From positions 1-13,680 of the forward strand of contig DBDQ01000121.1 in NCBI GenBank assembly GCA_002293665.1: a stretch of DNA of 13,680 bases. Reading direction: 5' to 3'. The position numbers were made by a program, and so were the translations under genes. This document shows positions 1 to 6,402 of this stretch, piece by piece (the first letter of the stretch is position 1; each line of letters begins with the position of its first letter). The DNA comes from Alistipes sp. UBA928 (lineage in GTDB: Bacteria > Bacteroidota > Bacteroidia > Bacteroidales > Rikenellaceae). Under the pieces are notes generated by a model. That model saw only the letters and a list, made by a program, of their open reading frames with translations, was not told where the DNA came from and searched no databases.

Positions 1-12
1 ACTTAACTGGTC

Positions 13-690
13 TTGAACCTAAAAATAATACTCTCGATCCTGCTCGCGGCAGCCGGCGGATTCGTCGTCAGGCAGTTTGGCTCGTACATATACGGTCGGC
101 AGGCCGAATCTTTTCCGGCAGAAGATCTGTCCCCGCCGCCCTACGTAAGGGACACACTCGACCATGCAGGCAACATATACAGTTGGGGAAACATCATCCG
201 CAGATTCGGCGCAGATTCGGTGTGGGTACTCCGCCGATCCGACAATTTGGTGATGGAGAAACATTATCTCGATTCACTCTCTCCGATACGTAATATCTCG
301 TTCATCGAGGGTAAGAAATGCTATGTATATTACCGTTGGTGGCTGATGTCCGGCAGAGTACAGTCGGAATCTTTTGACCGGGAGAGCGGTGCGGTAATCT
401 TCCGTAGCTTTAATCAGGAAGGAGACGGGGTGACCGATGCGTCCGGCGAACACAGCCCCATAGTCTTTTATAATGAAGAGTATTACCTCGGTGGCCGGAT
501 AAAAACAACGGGATACCAAGGGCTCGTGGCCGCCGTGAATGTTTCGGTCGGCAGGACGAGTCATTACGGCGAAGACGGCCGGCTGCGGATCGGCAAGTGG
601 GATTTTTACGACGAGCAGGGGCGCACGGTGCGCACCGAACGATACAGCCGTTTCAACGAACGGACAGGAGAAAATATCGCACAGAGGTGA
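13..690 (+). CDS. Membrane-anchored MORN-like hypothetical protein
   Basis: Function not recognised. The 225-residue product begins with a hydrophobic segment (about residues 3-19), so it is probably an N-terminally anchored or exported protein. The C-terminal third carries a pattern resembling the YwqK/MORN-variant repeats of Bacteroidetes (GKWDFYDEQGR at residues 194-204, followed by TERYSR), a family of mostly unknown role. The start is TTG at 13; an in-frame stop at 4-6 rules out more than two extra codons upstream, and there is no ATG in the hydrophobic segment. The stop codon overlaps the GTG start of the next gene, so the two are probably cotranscribed. The promoter lies outside the window or does not exist separately. 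Sure of the gene, unsure of its role. Confidence 0.72.
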   Translation: MNLKIILSILLAAAGGFVVRQFGSYIYGRQAESFPAEDLSPPPYVRDTLDHAGNIYSWGNIIRRFGADSVWVLRRSDNLVMEKHYLDSLSPIRNISFIEGKKCYVYYRWWLMSGRVQSESFDRESGAVIFRSFNQEGDGVTDASGEHSPIVFYNEEYYLGGRIKTTGYQGLVAAVNVSVGRTSHYGEDGRLRIGKWDFYDEQGRTVRTERYSRFNERTGENIAQR

Positions 691-1532
691 CGGTTTTCAG
701 ATACGATAAAAGTTTCGAAGGGCTGCTGACGGCGGTGTTCGACGCCTACGCGCGGCGTATGTGGCCCGACGCGCTGCTGGCCGTAGGCGAGCTCGCACCC
801 ATGTTCACGACAGAGGAGTACACCGTGGTCACCGACTCCGAAAAGGCGGGCCGCGTGTGGCGCGCACTCGGCAAAAAAATCCCCAAAGACATACTCAACA
901 TGCTGACGATGGGATGGCTGAGCGAGGAGCCGGGAGTCGACACCATGCTCGCCCGATACATGCGCCGCATCATCGACGAGGGTGGGGGAGTGACGACCGA
1001 CTTCTCCGATCCCGACATACTGCGCATCAAGCAACTCGCCCTGAAAGTCTCCCACGAGCGCGAACACCTGATGCAATTCACGCGCTTCCAAAAGGGCGCC
1101 GACTCGAGCGCTCCCGGCGACGATCCCGCCAATCCATCGGGCCAACCCACCTACTTCGCCCCCGTGTCGCCGCGCTACAACGCCCTGCCGCTCGCCATCC
1201 CCTACTTTCGCGACCGTTTTCGCGACCAGCGCTGGCTAATCTACGACATCACGAGGCACTACGGCTACTACTACGACCTGCACGAGGTGACCGAAATAAC
1301 CCTCCCCGACGACGCTCGCCTCACCTCCGGCGAGCTCGACCCGGCACTGCTGGCCGCGGATGAGGAGATGTTCGCACAGATGTGGCGCGGCTACATCTCC
1401 TCGATGGCGATCAAGGAGCGCCTAAACGCCCGCCTCCAGCGCCAGCACATGCCCCGCCGCTTCTGGCCCCTGATGACCGAAATGGCCGGAACGCCGGCGG
1501 CGGATTTGGCTACGCGAAAAAAGAGGCGGTGA
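687..1532 (+). CDS. TIGR03915/DUF4130 family putative DNA metabolism protein
   Basis: The 281-residue protein matches the TIGR03915 (DUF4130) pattern: YDKSFEGLLTAVFDAY near the N-terminus (6-21), VSHEREHLMQFTRFQK (121-136), YFAPVSPRYNALPL (156-169), RFRDQRWLIYDITRHYGYYYD (177-197) and a basic C-terminal stretch with KERLNARLQRQHMPRRFWPLM (243-263). The family is known from its pairing with a radical-SAM protein (TIGR03916) thought to act in DNA repair or modification; the exact reaction is not established. That partner is not in the window. The loop between FQK and YFAP is unusually long (about 16 extra residues, rich in Ser, Asp, Pro). The last 15 residues come from a dispersed repeat (see 1485-1519). 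I chose GTG at 687, which overlaps the upstream stop, because homology begins there; a GTG at 597 in the same frame lies deep inside the upstream gene. Confidence 0.85.
   Translation: MTVFRYDKSFEGLLTAVFDAYARRMWPDALLAVGELAPMFTTEEYTVVTDSEKAGRVWRALGKKIPKDILNMLTMGWLSEEPGVDTMLARYMRRIIDEGGGVTTDFSDPDILRIKQLALKVSHEREHLMQFTRFQKGADSSAPGDDPANPSGQPTYFAPVSPRYNALPLAIPYFRDRFRDQRWLIYDITRHYGYYYDLHEVTEITLPDDARLTSGELDPALLAADEEMFAQMWRGYISSMAIKERLNARLQRQHMPRRFWPLMTEMAGTPAADLATRKKRR
1485..1519 (+). repeat. Dispersed coding repeat, copy A
   Basis: Starts GCCGGAACGCCGGCGGCGGA and ends GCTACGCGAAA. It matches copy B (3634-3668, opposite strand) at 33 of 35 positions. It lies at the extreme 3' end of the DUF4130 gene and encodes AGTPAADLATR (residues 267-277) just before the stop. 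The conserved body of that family ends before it, so it looks like an inserted element that became a C-terminal tail. Confidence 0.8.
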
Positions 1533-1543
1533 TGTTCTTTGCG

Positions 1544-2053
1544 TCACTTCACAGCATCCGCGGCGAGTCGGGCCAGCAGATCGGTGTCGACGCGGCCGAT
1601 CAGGCGCACGAGTACCATTTCGCCGTCGCCGTCGACCATCGCGACGATCTCTTTGTTGCCGCGCAGTTTGCCCCGGCGAATGTCGGCGCTCATCACCCGC
1701 ACGCGTTTTCCGCCCTCGTTGTGCGACACGATGGGGGAGTAGCGCACGGCGTCGAGCGCGCCGCGAACCTCGGCCGAGAAGCTCTCACTGGCCCTGCGCA
1801 TGACGATTGCCGTGACCGACACTATCTCCTCCAAAAGTTCGGAGAGGTTGTGCTTCTCACCGTTATCGAGGGTGATCATGCCGCCGCCGGCGACATTGCG
1901 GCTGAAGCTTTTGAGCGCGTCGCCCTCCATGTTGACCACGGTTACTCCGTCGCTGTCTGCATATTTGTCGGCCAGGGCATCGATGGCTCTGTTCTGCGCC
2001 TGGGAGGCGATGGCGAACATTGTCGCCAGCACCGTGAAAATTGCTTTTTTCAT
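1544..2053 (-). CDS. DUF4252 domain protein (distal copy)
   Basis: A 169-residue secreted protein. The N-terminal signal peptide (residues 1-19, ending SQA before QNRAID) predicts export to the periplasm. The mature part begins QNRAIDALADKYADSDGVTV, the opening typical of DUF4252, a Bacteroidetes-restricted family of unknown function often encoded next to ECF sigma factors. It is the last gene of the five-gene operon that starts at 4242, separated by 13 nt from its paralogue. Only 11 nt separate its stop from that of the convergent DUF4130 gene, and I see no terminator there. Confidence 0.88.
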   Translation of the reverse strand: MKKAIFTVLATMFAIASQAQNRAIDALADKYADSDGVTVVNMEGDALKSFSRNVAGGGMITLDNGEKHNLSELLEEIVSVTAIVMRRASESFSAEVRGALDAVRYSPIVSHNEGGKRVRVMSADIRRGKLRGNKEIVAMVDGDGEMVLVRLIGRVDTDLLARLAADAVK

Positions 2054-2066
2054 TCCGGTTTCCTGT

Positions 2067-2522
2067 TTATTCGGGTTTCGTTACTTTGCCGAGGGTGTAG
2101 TCGCCCACGATGCTCACCACGAGGTTTGTGGTTCGGCCCGTGATGACTATGACGAACTCTTTGCGGTTGCCGTTGTTGCCGTTTTGCGACAGCAGGAACC
2201 TCACGCGGTCTCCGCCGTCGGTCGACGACATCACGGTGGAGTATCCGCTGCCCACTGCACGGTCTATCTCGCGCGTGAACTCCTCGTCGGGCCGCGAGGC
2301 GCGCACCACCACTATCGACGAGATGTCTTTCAGGATATTCGATATGTCGACGTTCTCCAAATTGAGCGACCCCGCGAACCCGCGCGACAGGTCACCCTTC
2401 ACCACTGTGGTCGAAAACCCGTCGCGGTCGGCGTATCGCCCGGCAAGCTCCTCGATCGCCCTGTTTTGCGCCGCCGCCCCGAGTGGGATGAGGGCCAGCA
2501 ATAGTATTACGAATTGTCTCAT
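2067..2522 (-). CDS. DUF4252 domain protein (proximal copy)
   Basis: A 151-residue secreted protein with a signal peptide (MRQFVILLLALIPLGAAA then QNRAIE) and the same opening as the downstream copy: QNRAIEELAGRYADRDGFST, then a GD..RGF motif matching GD..KSF in the other. The two are tandem paralogues, strongly diverged over the rest, so the duplication is old. DUF4252 proteins have no known biochemical activity; their usual neighbourhood suggests a role in the envelope response controlled by the ECF sigma factor. It lies 22 nt after the beta-barrel gene and 13 nt before the second copy. Confidence 0.88.
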   Translation of the reverse strand: MRQFVILLLALIPLGAAAQNRAIEELAGRYADRDGFSTTVVKGDLSRGFAGSLNLENVDISNILKDISSIVVVRASRPDEEFTREIDRAVGSGYSTVMSSTDGGDRVRFLLSQNGNNGNRKEFVIVITGRTTNLVVSIVGDYTLGKVTKPE

Positions 2523-2544
2523 GGCGGAAGTTTTTTACATTAAC

Positions 2545-3315
2545 TTAAAAACCAAAACCCAGTCCTACGGTGTAGGGGTTAAACACCGGGCCGCGACCCT
2601 GCTTGAAGAGTTCGCTGACCGCGTAGTTCCCGAAAATGTAGAAGTCATCGAAACCGATCCTGGCTGTAAGACCCAAGTGTAAAAAATCGACATATGGCCC
2701 CCGCATCTTATGTTTCGGATATTTCCATTTCGCATCTGACCAGAGTATGACATCTGCGTAACCGCCGGCCGAGATGAAAAAGTTGCGCGAAGGATTGATC
2801 TCCAACACCATCGGCACGTGAAGCGCCAGAGTGCGAAGTTTCGATCGTTTGAGTTCGAGGTCGGTAACTATGGGATGCAGCATACCTTCCGTTTTCGTGA
2901 ACGCCACCGGAGTGTCGAGCGTGTACTGGTTGTATGCCACACCGAGCGCCATGCTGATGCCGAGCCCGTTGCCGGGTAACAGCGACGACGAAAAAGTCGA
3001 CAGGTTGAACGTCAGGTTCACCGAGCGGGCGACATCGAGACTCATGAATCCTCTCTCTCCGGGCTGGTAGGCGGCGTAGGAGTTGTCCCAAATGCGAAAA
3101 TCGTTAAAACCGACTTCGAACACGCCTATCCGGCCATGGTATGGCCATTGCCTCCATGTAGTACTCGTGCGATGCTGTTTTTTGCCACTGAGTTGCACCT
3201 CGTACCCCGCCACACGGATCGACATCTGGTTTTCGTTATTCTGGGCGGTGGCTCGCTCGACAGTTGTCGCCGCGAGGATCGCAATAAAGGCTAATGTGAG
3301 TAGTGTATTTTTCAT
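2545..3315 (-). CDS. Outer-membrane beta-barrel protein
   Basis: A 256-residue protein with a signal peptide (residues 1-24, ending ATA before QNN) followed by alternating polar and hydrophobic strands rich in Tyr, Phe and Gly, and a C-terminal phenylalanine (..VGLGFGF), the pattern of a small outer-membrane beta-barrel (OMP_b-brl-like). No catalytic motif is visible. It starts 2 nt after the anti-sigma gene stop and is followed by two DUF4252 genes, so it is likely part of the output or sensing branch of the sigma operon. Substrate or partner unknown. It could be a structural or porin-like protein; the barrel call is fairly safe, anything finer is not. Confidence 0.8.
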   Translation of the reverse strand: MKNTLLTLAFIAILAATTVERATAQNNENQMSIRVAGYEVQLSGKKQHRTSTTWRQWPYHGRIGVFEVGFNDFRIWDNSYAAYQPGERGFMSLDVARSVNLTFNLSTFSSSLLPGNGLGISMALGVAYNQYTLDTPVAFTKTEGMLHPIVTDLELKRSKLRTLALHVPMVLEINPSRNFFISAGGYADVILWSDAKWKYPKHKMRGPYVDFLHLGLTARIGFDDFYIFGNYAVSELFKQGRGPVFNPYTVGLGFGF

Positions 3316-3317
3316 GA

Positions 3318-3764
3318 TTATTGATTATTTGTAAGTTCGTTCAACATTTCTCCTACGCGCGTCATCGCGGGATCCTCGCCGAGGTTCGACGAGAGGATCA
3401 CACCGGGCCGTCGCAGGTTTTCTTCGACCAGTTGCAGCGCCTCAAGGGTGTACTGCTCTATGCGGGCGGGATCGGTGACCCGCTTACCATTCACCATGCA
3501 GACCACGGGTGCCGATGCCCCGGTCTCGGGGGTGACGAAAACCGTAATCCCTACCATCATCGCCGCGGCTATGCTTGCCGCAATAGACCATCTCGCCATC
3601 CTCCTCCGGCGCGTCACCCGCAGGGGGTTGATATTTCGCGTAGCTAAGTCCGCCGCCGGCGTTCCGGCTGCCTCGGTGTGTAGAACGAGTTTACGGCCCG
3701 ATCTCTCGGCCGCCGCTTTCGCTGCCCAGCGCTCCATGAGCGCGCTCACTTCGTCATGTTCCAT
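3318..3764 (-). CDS. Membrane anti-sigma-like protein
   Basis: A 148-residue protein with a cytoplasmic N-terminus of about 55 residues, a positively charged stretch RRRRMARW (52-59), one transmembrane helix (about 58-78) and a periplasmic C-terminal part. This layout, and its place directly after an ECF sigma gene with an 11-nt overlap, is typical of the single-pass anti-sigma-like proteins of Bacteroidetes sigma operons; there is no recognisable zinc-binding anti-sigma motif, so the role is inferred from context. Residues 33-43 (AGTPAADLATR) come from a dispersed repeat shared with the unrelated DUF4130 protein; they lie in the cytoplasmic linker between the likely sigma-binding part and the membrane helix. 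Confidence 0.75.
   Translation of the reverse strand: MEHDEVSALMERWAAKAAAERSGRKLVLHTEAAGTPAADLATRNINPLRVTRRRRMARWSIAASIAAAMMVGITVFVTPETGASAPVVCMVNGKRVTDPARIEQYTLEALQLVEENLRRPGVILSSNLGEDPAMTRVGEMLNELTNNQ
3634..3668 (-). repeat. Dispersed coding repeat, copy B
   Basis: The reverse complement matches copy A (1485-1519) at 33 of 35 positions; the two differences are silent or conservative, so both encode AGTPAADLATR. On the forward strand it contains GCTAAGTCCGCC, nearly the same as GCTAAGTCCCCC in the intergenic palindrome at 4273-4337, which suggests one repeat family. It lies inside the anti-sigma-like gene and keeps its frame. Confidence 0.8.
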
Positions 3765-4242
3765 ACTCCACGATTTTCACAAGTTTTTCTCTCACCGTGC
3801 TCCGTGCCCGCGACAGCGCCATTCTCACCGCCGTCTCCCTGATGCCCATCACACCGGCTATCTCCACAATCTCCATGCACTCTACGTCACGTAGCCTCAT
3901 CACCGTGGCCTGCTTCTCGGGAAGCGCCGCCACGAGACTCTCCACTATCGCCACCATCTCGTCCTCGTCCGCCCGCCGTCCCGTCGCCTCTATTGCCGCC
4001 GGAAACTGTATTCTGGGCCGCCGGCTCCTTAGTCGGTCGAGACACAGATTGCGCACGCTCGCCATGATGTACCCCTCGGGGTTGCGCTGCTCCATCACCC
4101 TGACTCGTTTGCGCCACAGCTTCTCGTATGTATCCTACACCACATCTCCGGCCTCGTCGCGGTCGCCGACGATACCCGCCGCCAAACGGTAGAGCTTCTC
4201 CTGCATCGCAAGATATATGTCGTTGAAATCTCTCTGCGCCAT
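3754..4242 (-). pseudogene. ECF sigma factor with in-frame amber stop
   Basis: Read through, the gene gives a 162-codon ECF sigma-70: region 2 at about residues 8-75 (DFNDIYLAMQEKLYRLAAGI, then EAGDVV, then DTYEKLWRKR, later GYIMASVRNLCLDRLRSR) and region 4 at about 105-155 (LPEKQATVMRLRD, then the helix-turn-helix ending ETAVRMALSRARSTVREKL). Codon 36 (4135-4137) is TAG exactly where the family normally has Gln in ..DVVQD..; one C-to-T change of CAG explains it. Everything else is in frame. Translation could restart at GTG 4098 or ATG 4095, giving about 114 residues that lack most of region 2 and so would probably not bind the -10 element. The gene heads the operon with the anti-sigma-like gene (11-nt overlap). 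I call it a pseudogene, but the intact remainder allows a recent mutation, suppression or a sequencing error. Confidence 0.8.
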
Positions 4243-4272
4243 TCTCTACGAAACGTTGTCCGGACGAATTCT

Positions 4273-4337
4273 GCCAAACCCACCGGGTTTGGCTAAGTCC
4301 CCCTTATCAAGGGGGATTTAGGGGGTTCGCAAAACCC
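4273..4337. repeat. Intergenic palindromic repeat element
   Basis: Contains two adjacent hairpins: GCCAAACCC/GGGTTTGGC (4273-4281 with 4285-4293) and TAAGTCCCCCTT/AAGGGGGATTTA (4294-4305 with 4309-4320, one G-T pair). GGGTTTGGC can instead pair with GCAAAACCC at 4329-4337 to enclose the second hairpin. It lies about 30 nt upstream of the sigma gene start, between that gene and the OmpA stop. The layout resembles REP- or MITE-like elements; there is no transposase. Confidence 0.7.
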
Positions 4338-4350
4338 ACATTATTATAAC

Positions 4351-4385
4351 GAACCGGAGAGTGTAAATATAACACTCTCCGGTTC
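4351..4385 (-). terminator. Probable terminator hairpin after the OmpA gene
   Basis: A perfect 14-bp stem (GAACCGGAGAGTGT with ACACTCTCCGGTTC) and a 7-nt A/T loop, 22 nt past the stop of the OmpA/DUF3868 gene. On the minus strand it is followed by an A/T-rich GTTATAATAAT rather than a clean T run, so it may be an mRNA 3'-end stabiliser or an imperfect terminator. Confidence 0.55.
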
Positions 4386-4407
4386 CAAACATATTAAAAC
4401 AAACTTT

Positions 4408-5727
4408 TTATTGAACCGATTGATAATCTATGCTGTATGCCACTTTGCGCAGTGAGGGGAATATCTCGCCGTCCATCCGTCGCCAAACCTCTCCTCCCGA
4501 CATGCGGCGCAGGCGCGACTCTTTGGCGTCGGGGGCGTCGGTGCTGTCGATAATTTCGAGCACACCCGAGGGCCATGTATCCTGGCGTTCCATCACGGCG
4601 TCCCTCAGTCCCCGCCAATCCTCACCCACGGCGCGTATCTTTATCGTTCCGGCGGGAATGCCGTGACGCTGTTGCAGGTAGTGTGAAAGGGCGAGTGCAC
4701 GATCCCACGCCAGTGAGGCATTGCCGTCGTAGCGTCCCTCGGGCGACGAGTAACCTGTAATTGTGATCGCCACTATGCCTGTTGAGGGTAGTGCGACGAT
4801 CTGCCCGATGAGTCCGTCGATCGCGGCCAACTCCTGCACGTTGCGTCCCATCGAGGGGACGAGCGCCGAGGATGCGGCGGTGAAATCGAGATTGGCAATT
4901 CCCGACACTGTCTGCACCGGCCCGACGGGCATCGGCTGAGGCTGCTGCACCACGGGTGGTTGGACTTGTACCACAGGCGGGGTCTGAACCACCACGGGAG
5001 GAGTTTGAACGACCGGAGGCGGAGTATAGGCAACCGGCGGCGGAGTCTGCTCGACCGGAGGTGTCTGAACCACGGGCGGCGGAACCTGCACGGGCGGAGT
5101 TTGAATCACCACGGGAGGTGTTTGCACCACGGGTGGCGGAGTATAAGCAACGGGAGGAGTAGTGTCGATCACCCTCGGAGGAGTGGTGGCCAAACCTCCC
5201 TCGGGAATCGTCACCACCGAGGTGCCCGTGACCGACGTGGAGTAGGAGTGGCGCTCACCCGCGGGCGACACCAACACGAAAGCGAGGTTGAGCGAGGCAT
5301 TAGCCATCCACGACTCGCCCGCGATAGGGGCCGAGTAGGCAACGTTACCGCCGGGATGATCGGGGTCGATGTTCATCGTCAGATAGGGCGGATTCTCCTC
5401 CATCTCGGGGAACCCCAGCTTTTCGTGGCGCTCATATATCAGCCCCCTATTCTTGCCGTTGACTAGCACCGGCGGAAACACCGCACGGTTGCCCGCCGCG
5501 TCGGCCAGGGTGGGAACCACCGCTATGCCCTGAAGATTTGTGACCGCGCCGGGCGATATAGCCACGCTCATCTCAAGTCGGGGGCCTTCGGCGGTGCTGG
5601 TCATGTTGACGTTGGTGACGGTGATGCCGGGCTGTTGCTCCTGCGCCATCGCCGTGGTCGCCGTTCCGATCGCCGCCGCCAGGACGAAGATCGCTGCTAT
5701 GATTATATCTCTTCTCATGGGCGTCAT
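4408..5727 (-). CDS. DUF3868/OmpA family outer-membrane protein
   Basis: A 439-residue protein with three parts. After a signal peptide (to about residue 28, AMA before QEQQ) comes a DUF3868 domain (about 33-175; FPPVLVNGKNRGLIYERHEK at 84-103 is its hallmark). Residues 183-268 are a proline/valine-rich spacer built of TPPV and VQTPPV units. Residues 275-439 form an OmpA-like peptidoglycan-binding domain with GYSSPEGRYDGNASLAWDRA at 325-344. Such proteins accompany DUF3575 proteins in Bacteroidales fimbrial loci and probably tie the outer membrane or a surface structure to peptidoglycan, the spacer crossing the periplasm. It overlaps the DUF3575 gene by ATGA, so the two are coupled. The start could also be the ATG at 5718. 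No fimbrillin or anchor genes follow. Confidence 0.88.
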   Translation of the reverse strand: MTPMRRDIIIAAIFVLAAAIGTATTAMAQEQQPGITVTNVNMTSTAEGPRLEMSVAISPGAVTNLQGIAVVPTLADAAGNRAVFPPVLVNGKNRGLIYERHEKLGFPEMEENPPYLTMNIDPDHPGGNVAYSAPIAGESWMANASLNLAFVLVSPAGERHSYSTSVTGTSVVTIPEGGLATTPPRVIDTTPPVAYTPPPVVQTPPVVIQTPPVQVPPPVVQTPPVEQTPPPVAYTPPPVVQTPPVVVQTPPVVQVQPPVVQQPQPMPVGPVQTVSGIANLDFTAASSALVPSMGRNVQELAAIDGLIGQIVALPSTGIVAITITGYSSPEGRYDGNASLAWDRALALSHYLQQRHGIPAGTIKIRAVGEDWRGLRDAVMERQDTWPSGVLEIIDSTDAPDAKESRLRRMSGGEVWRRMDGEIFPSLRKVAYSIDYQSVQ

Positions 5728-6338
5728 TTTTTAGAACCGAACAGGTAGGAGATCGACACGCCGAGCTTCGTGGGGCCGAAATAGTGGTGGGTGGCGTCTT
5801 TCTGGTTCATGACCTGGCTGGCCGATCCCTCCGGGCCGCCGAAACGGTTGTACTGTAAATAGAGGTATCCGAACCCGAGTGTCGCCTCCAGGTTGAAGTG
5901 GGGGGTGAGGTACCACTGCCAGCCGTAGCTTACGCCCACTCCGGCCATCCACCCTTCGAAGCGATTGTTGGCCAGATCGGGGAATAAACCCAGAGGGAGT
6001 TTTATCCCTCCCGCGTCGTACGCCCCCGTCACGAGATGCACACCCATGAAACCGCGGTTAAAAGCCTCGTTGTGCCAAAATCTCACTTCGGGCTGTACCG
6101 TCCAGTTCCACAGTTTGCGGTTTTTAGCCTTGTCGCCGAAATAAATAAGTCCGGGAATGTTGCTGGCAGCCGCCACGTTGAGGGTCATTTTAGGCGTGAC
6201 GGCAATCTCGCCTGCGAAGTTTACGGTGCCTGTGGCCCAATTCAATACGTTGGTCTTGAGACCCGCTATCTGACCCTTTGCAGTTCCCCAGCACAGCACC
6301 ACTGTCGCCATCAGTAGTATCTTCAGAAGTCTGTTCAT
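5724..6338 (-). CDS. DUF3575 family outer-membrane protein
   Basis: A 204-residue protein with a signal peptide (ending about residue 22, TAKG before QIAG). It shows the DUF3575 signature along its length: GLKTNVLNWATGTVNFAGE, WTVQPEVRFWHNEAFNRGF, GVSYGWQWYLTPHFNLEATL and a C-terminal YFGPTKLGVSISYLF. The family is a small outer-membrane beta-barrel of unknown function that usually precedes a DUF3868/OmpA gene in fimbrial clusters, exactly as here. I chose ATG at 6338, which starts directly on the signal peptide; an in-frame TTG at 6347 is the alternative. It is the first gene of its operon, with a good promoter match just upstream. Confidence 0.87.
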   Translation of the reverse strand: MNRLLKILLMATVVLCWGTAKGQIAGLKTNVLNWATGTVNFAGEIAVTPKMTLNVAAASNIPGLIYFGDKAKNRKLWNWTVQPEVRFWHNEAFNRGFMGVHLVTGAYDAGGIKLPLGLFPDLANNRFEGWMAGVGVSYGWQWYLTPHFNLEATLGFGYLYLQYNRFGGPEGSASQVMNQKDATHHYFGPTKLGVSISYLFGSKK

Positions 6339-6344
6339 CGTCCA

Positions 6345-6380
6345 CAAAATTATGCCATTTAACAGCCCTTAAAACCAAAA
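6345..6380 (-). promoter_or_regulatory. Promoter of the DUF3575-OmpA operon
   Basis: On the minus strand TAATTTTG (6345-6352) fits the Bacteroidetes -7 box TAnnTTTG, with TTTTGG (6375-6380) about 22 nt further upstream as a -33 box. The -7 box ends only 6 nt before the ATG, so the transcript would be leaderless or nearly so. Confidence 0.45.
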
Positions 6381-6402
6381 GCGCCGGAGAATAAACAACA
6401 TT

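Noticed and set aside
597..686. Upstream GTG start extending the DUF4130 gene by 30 residues
   Set aside because: It lies inside the upstream gene, the extra residues do not resemble the family, and homology begins at the GTG at 687.
4135..4137. Amber codon recoded as an amino acid genome-wide
   Set aside because: thrB ends with TAG at 7585-7587 just before thrC, so TAG acts as a stop here.
4273..4385. An insertion sequence between the OmpA and sigma genes
   Set aside because: No transposase frame and no target-site duplication that I can see; the stretch is only about 110 nt of hairpins.
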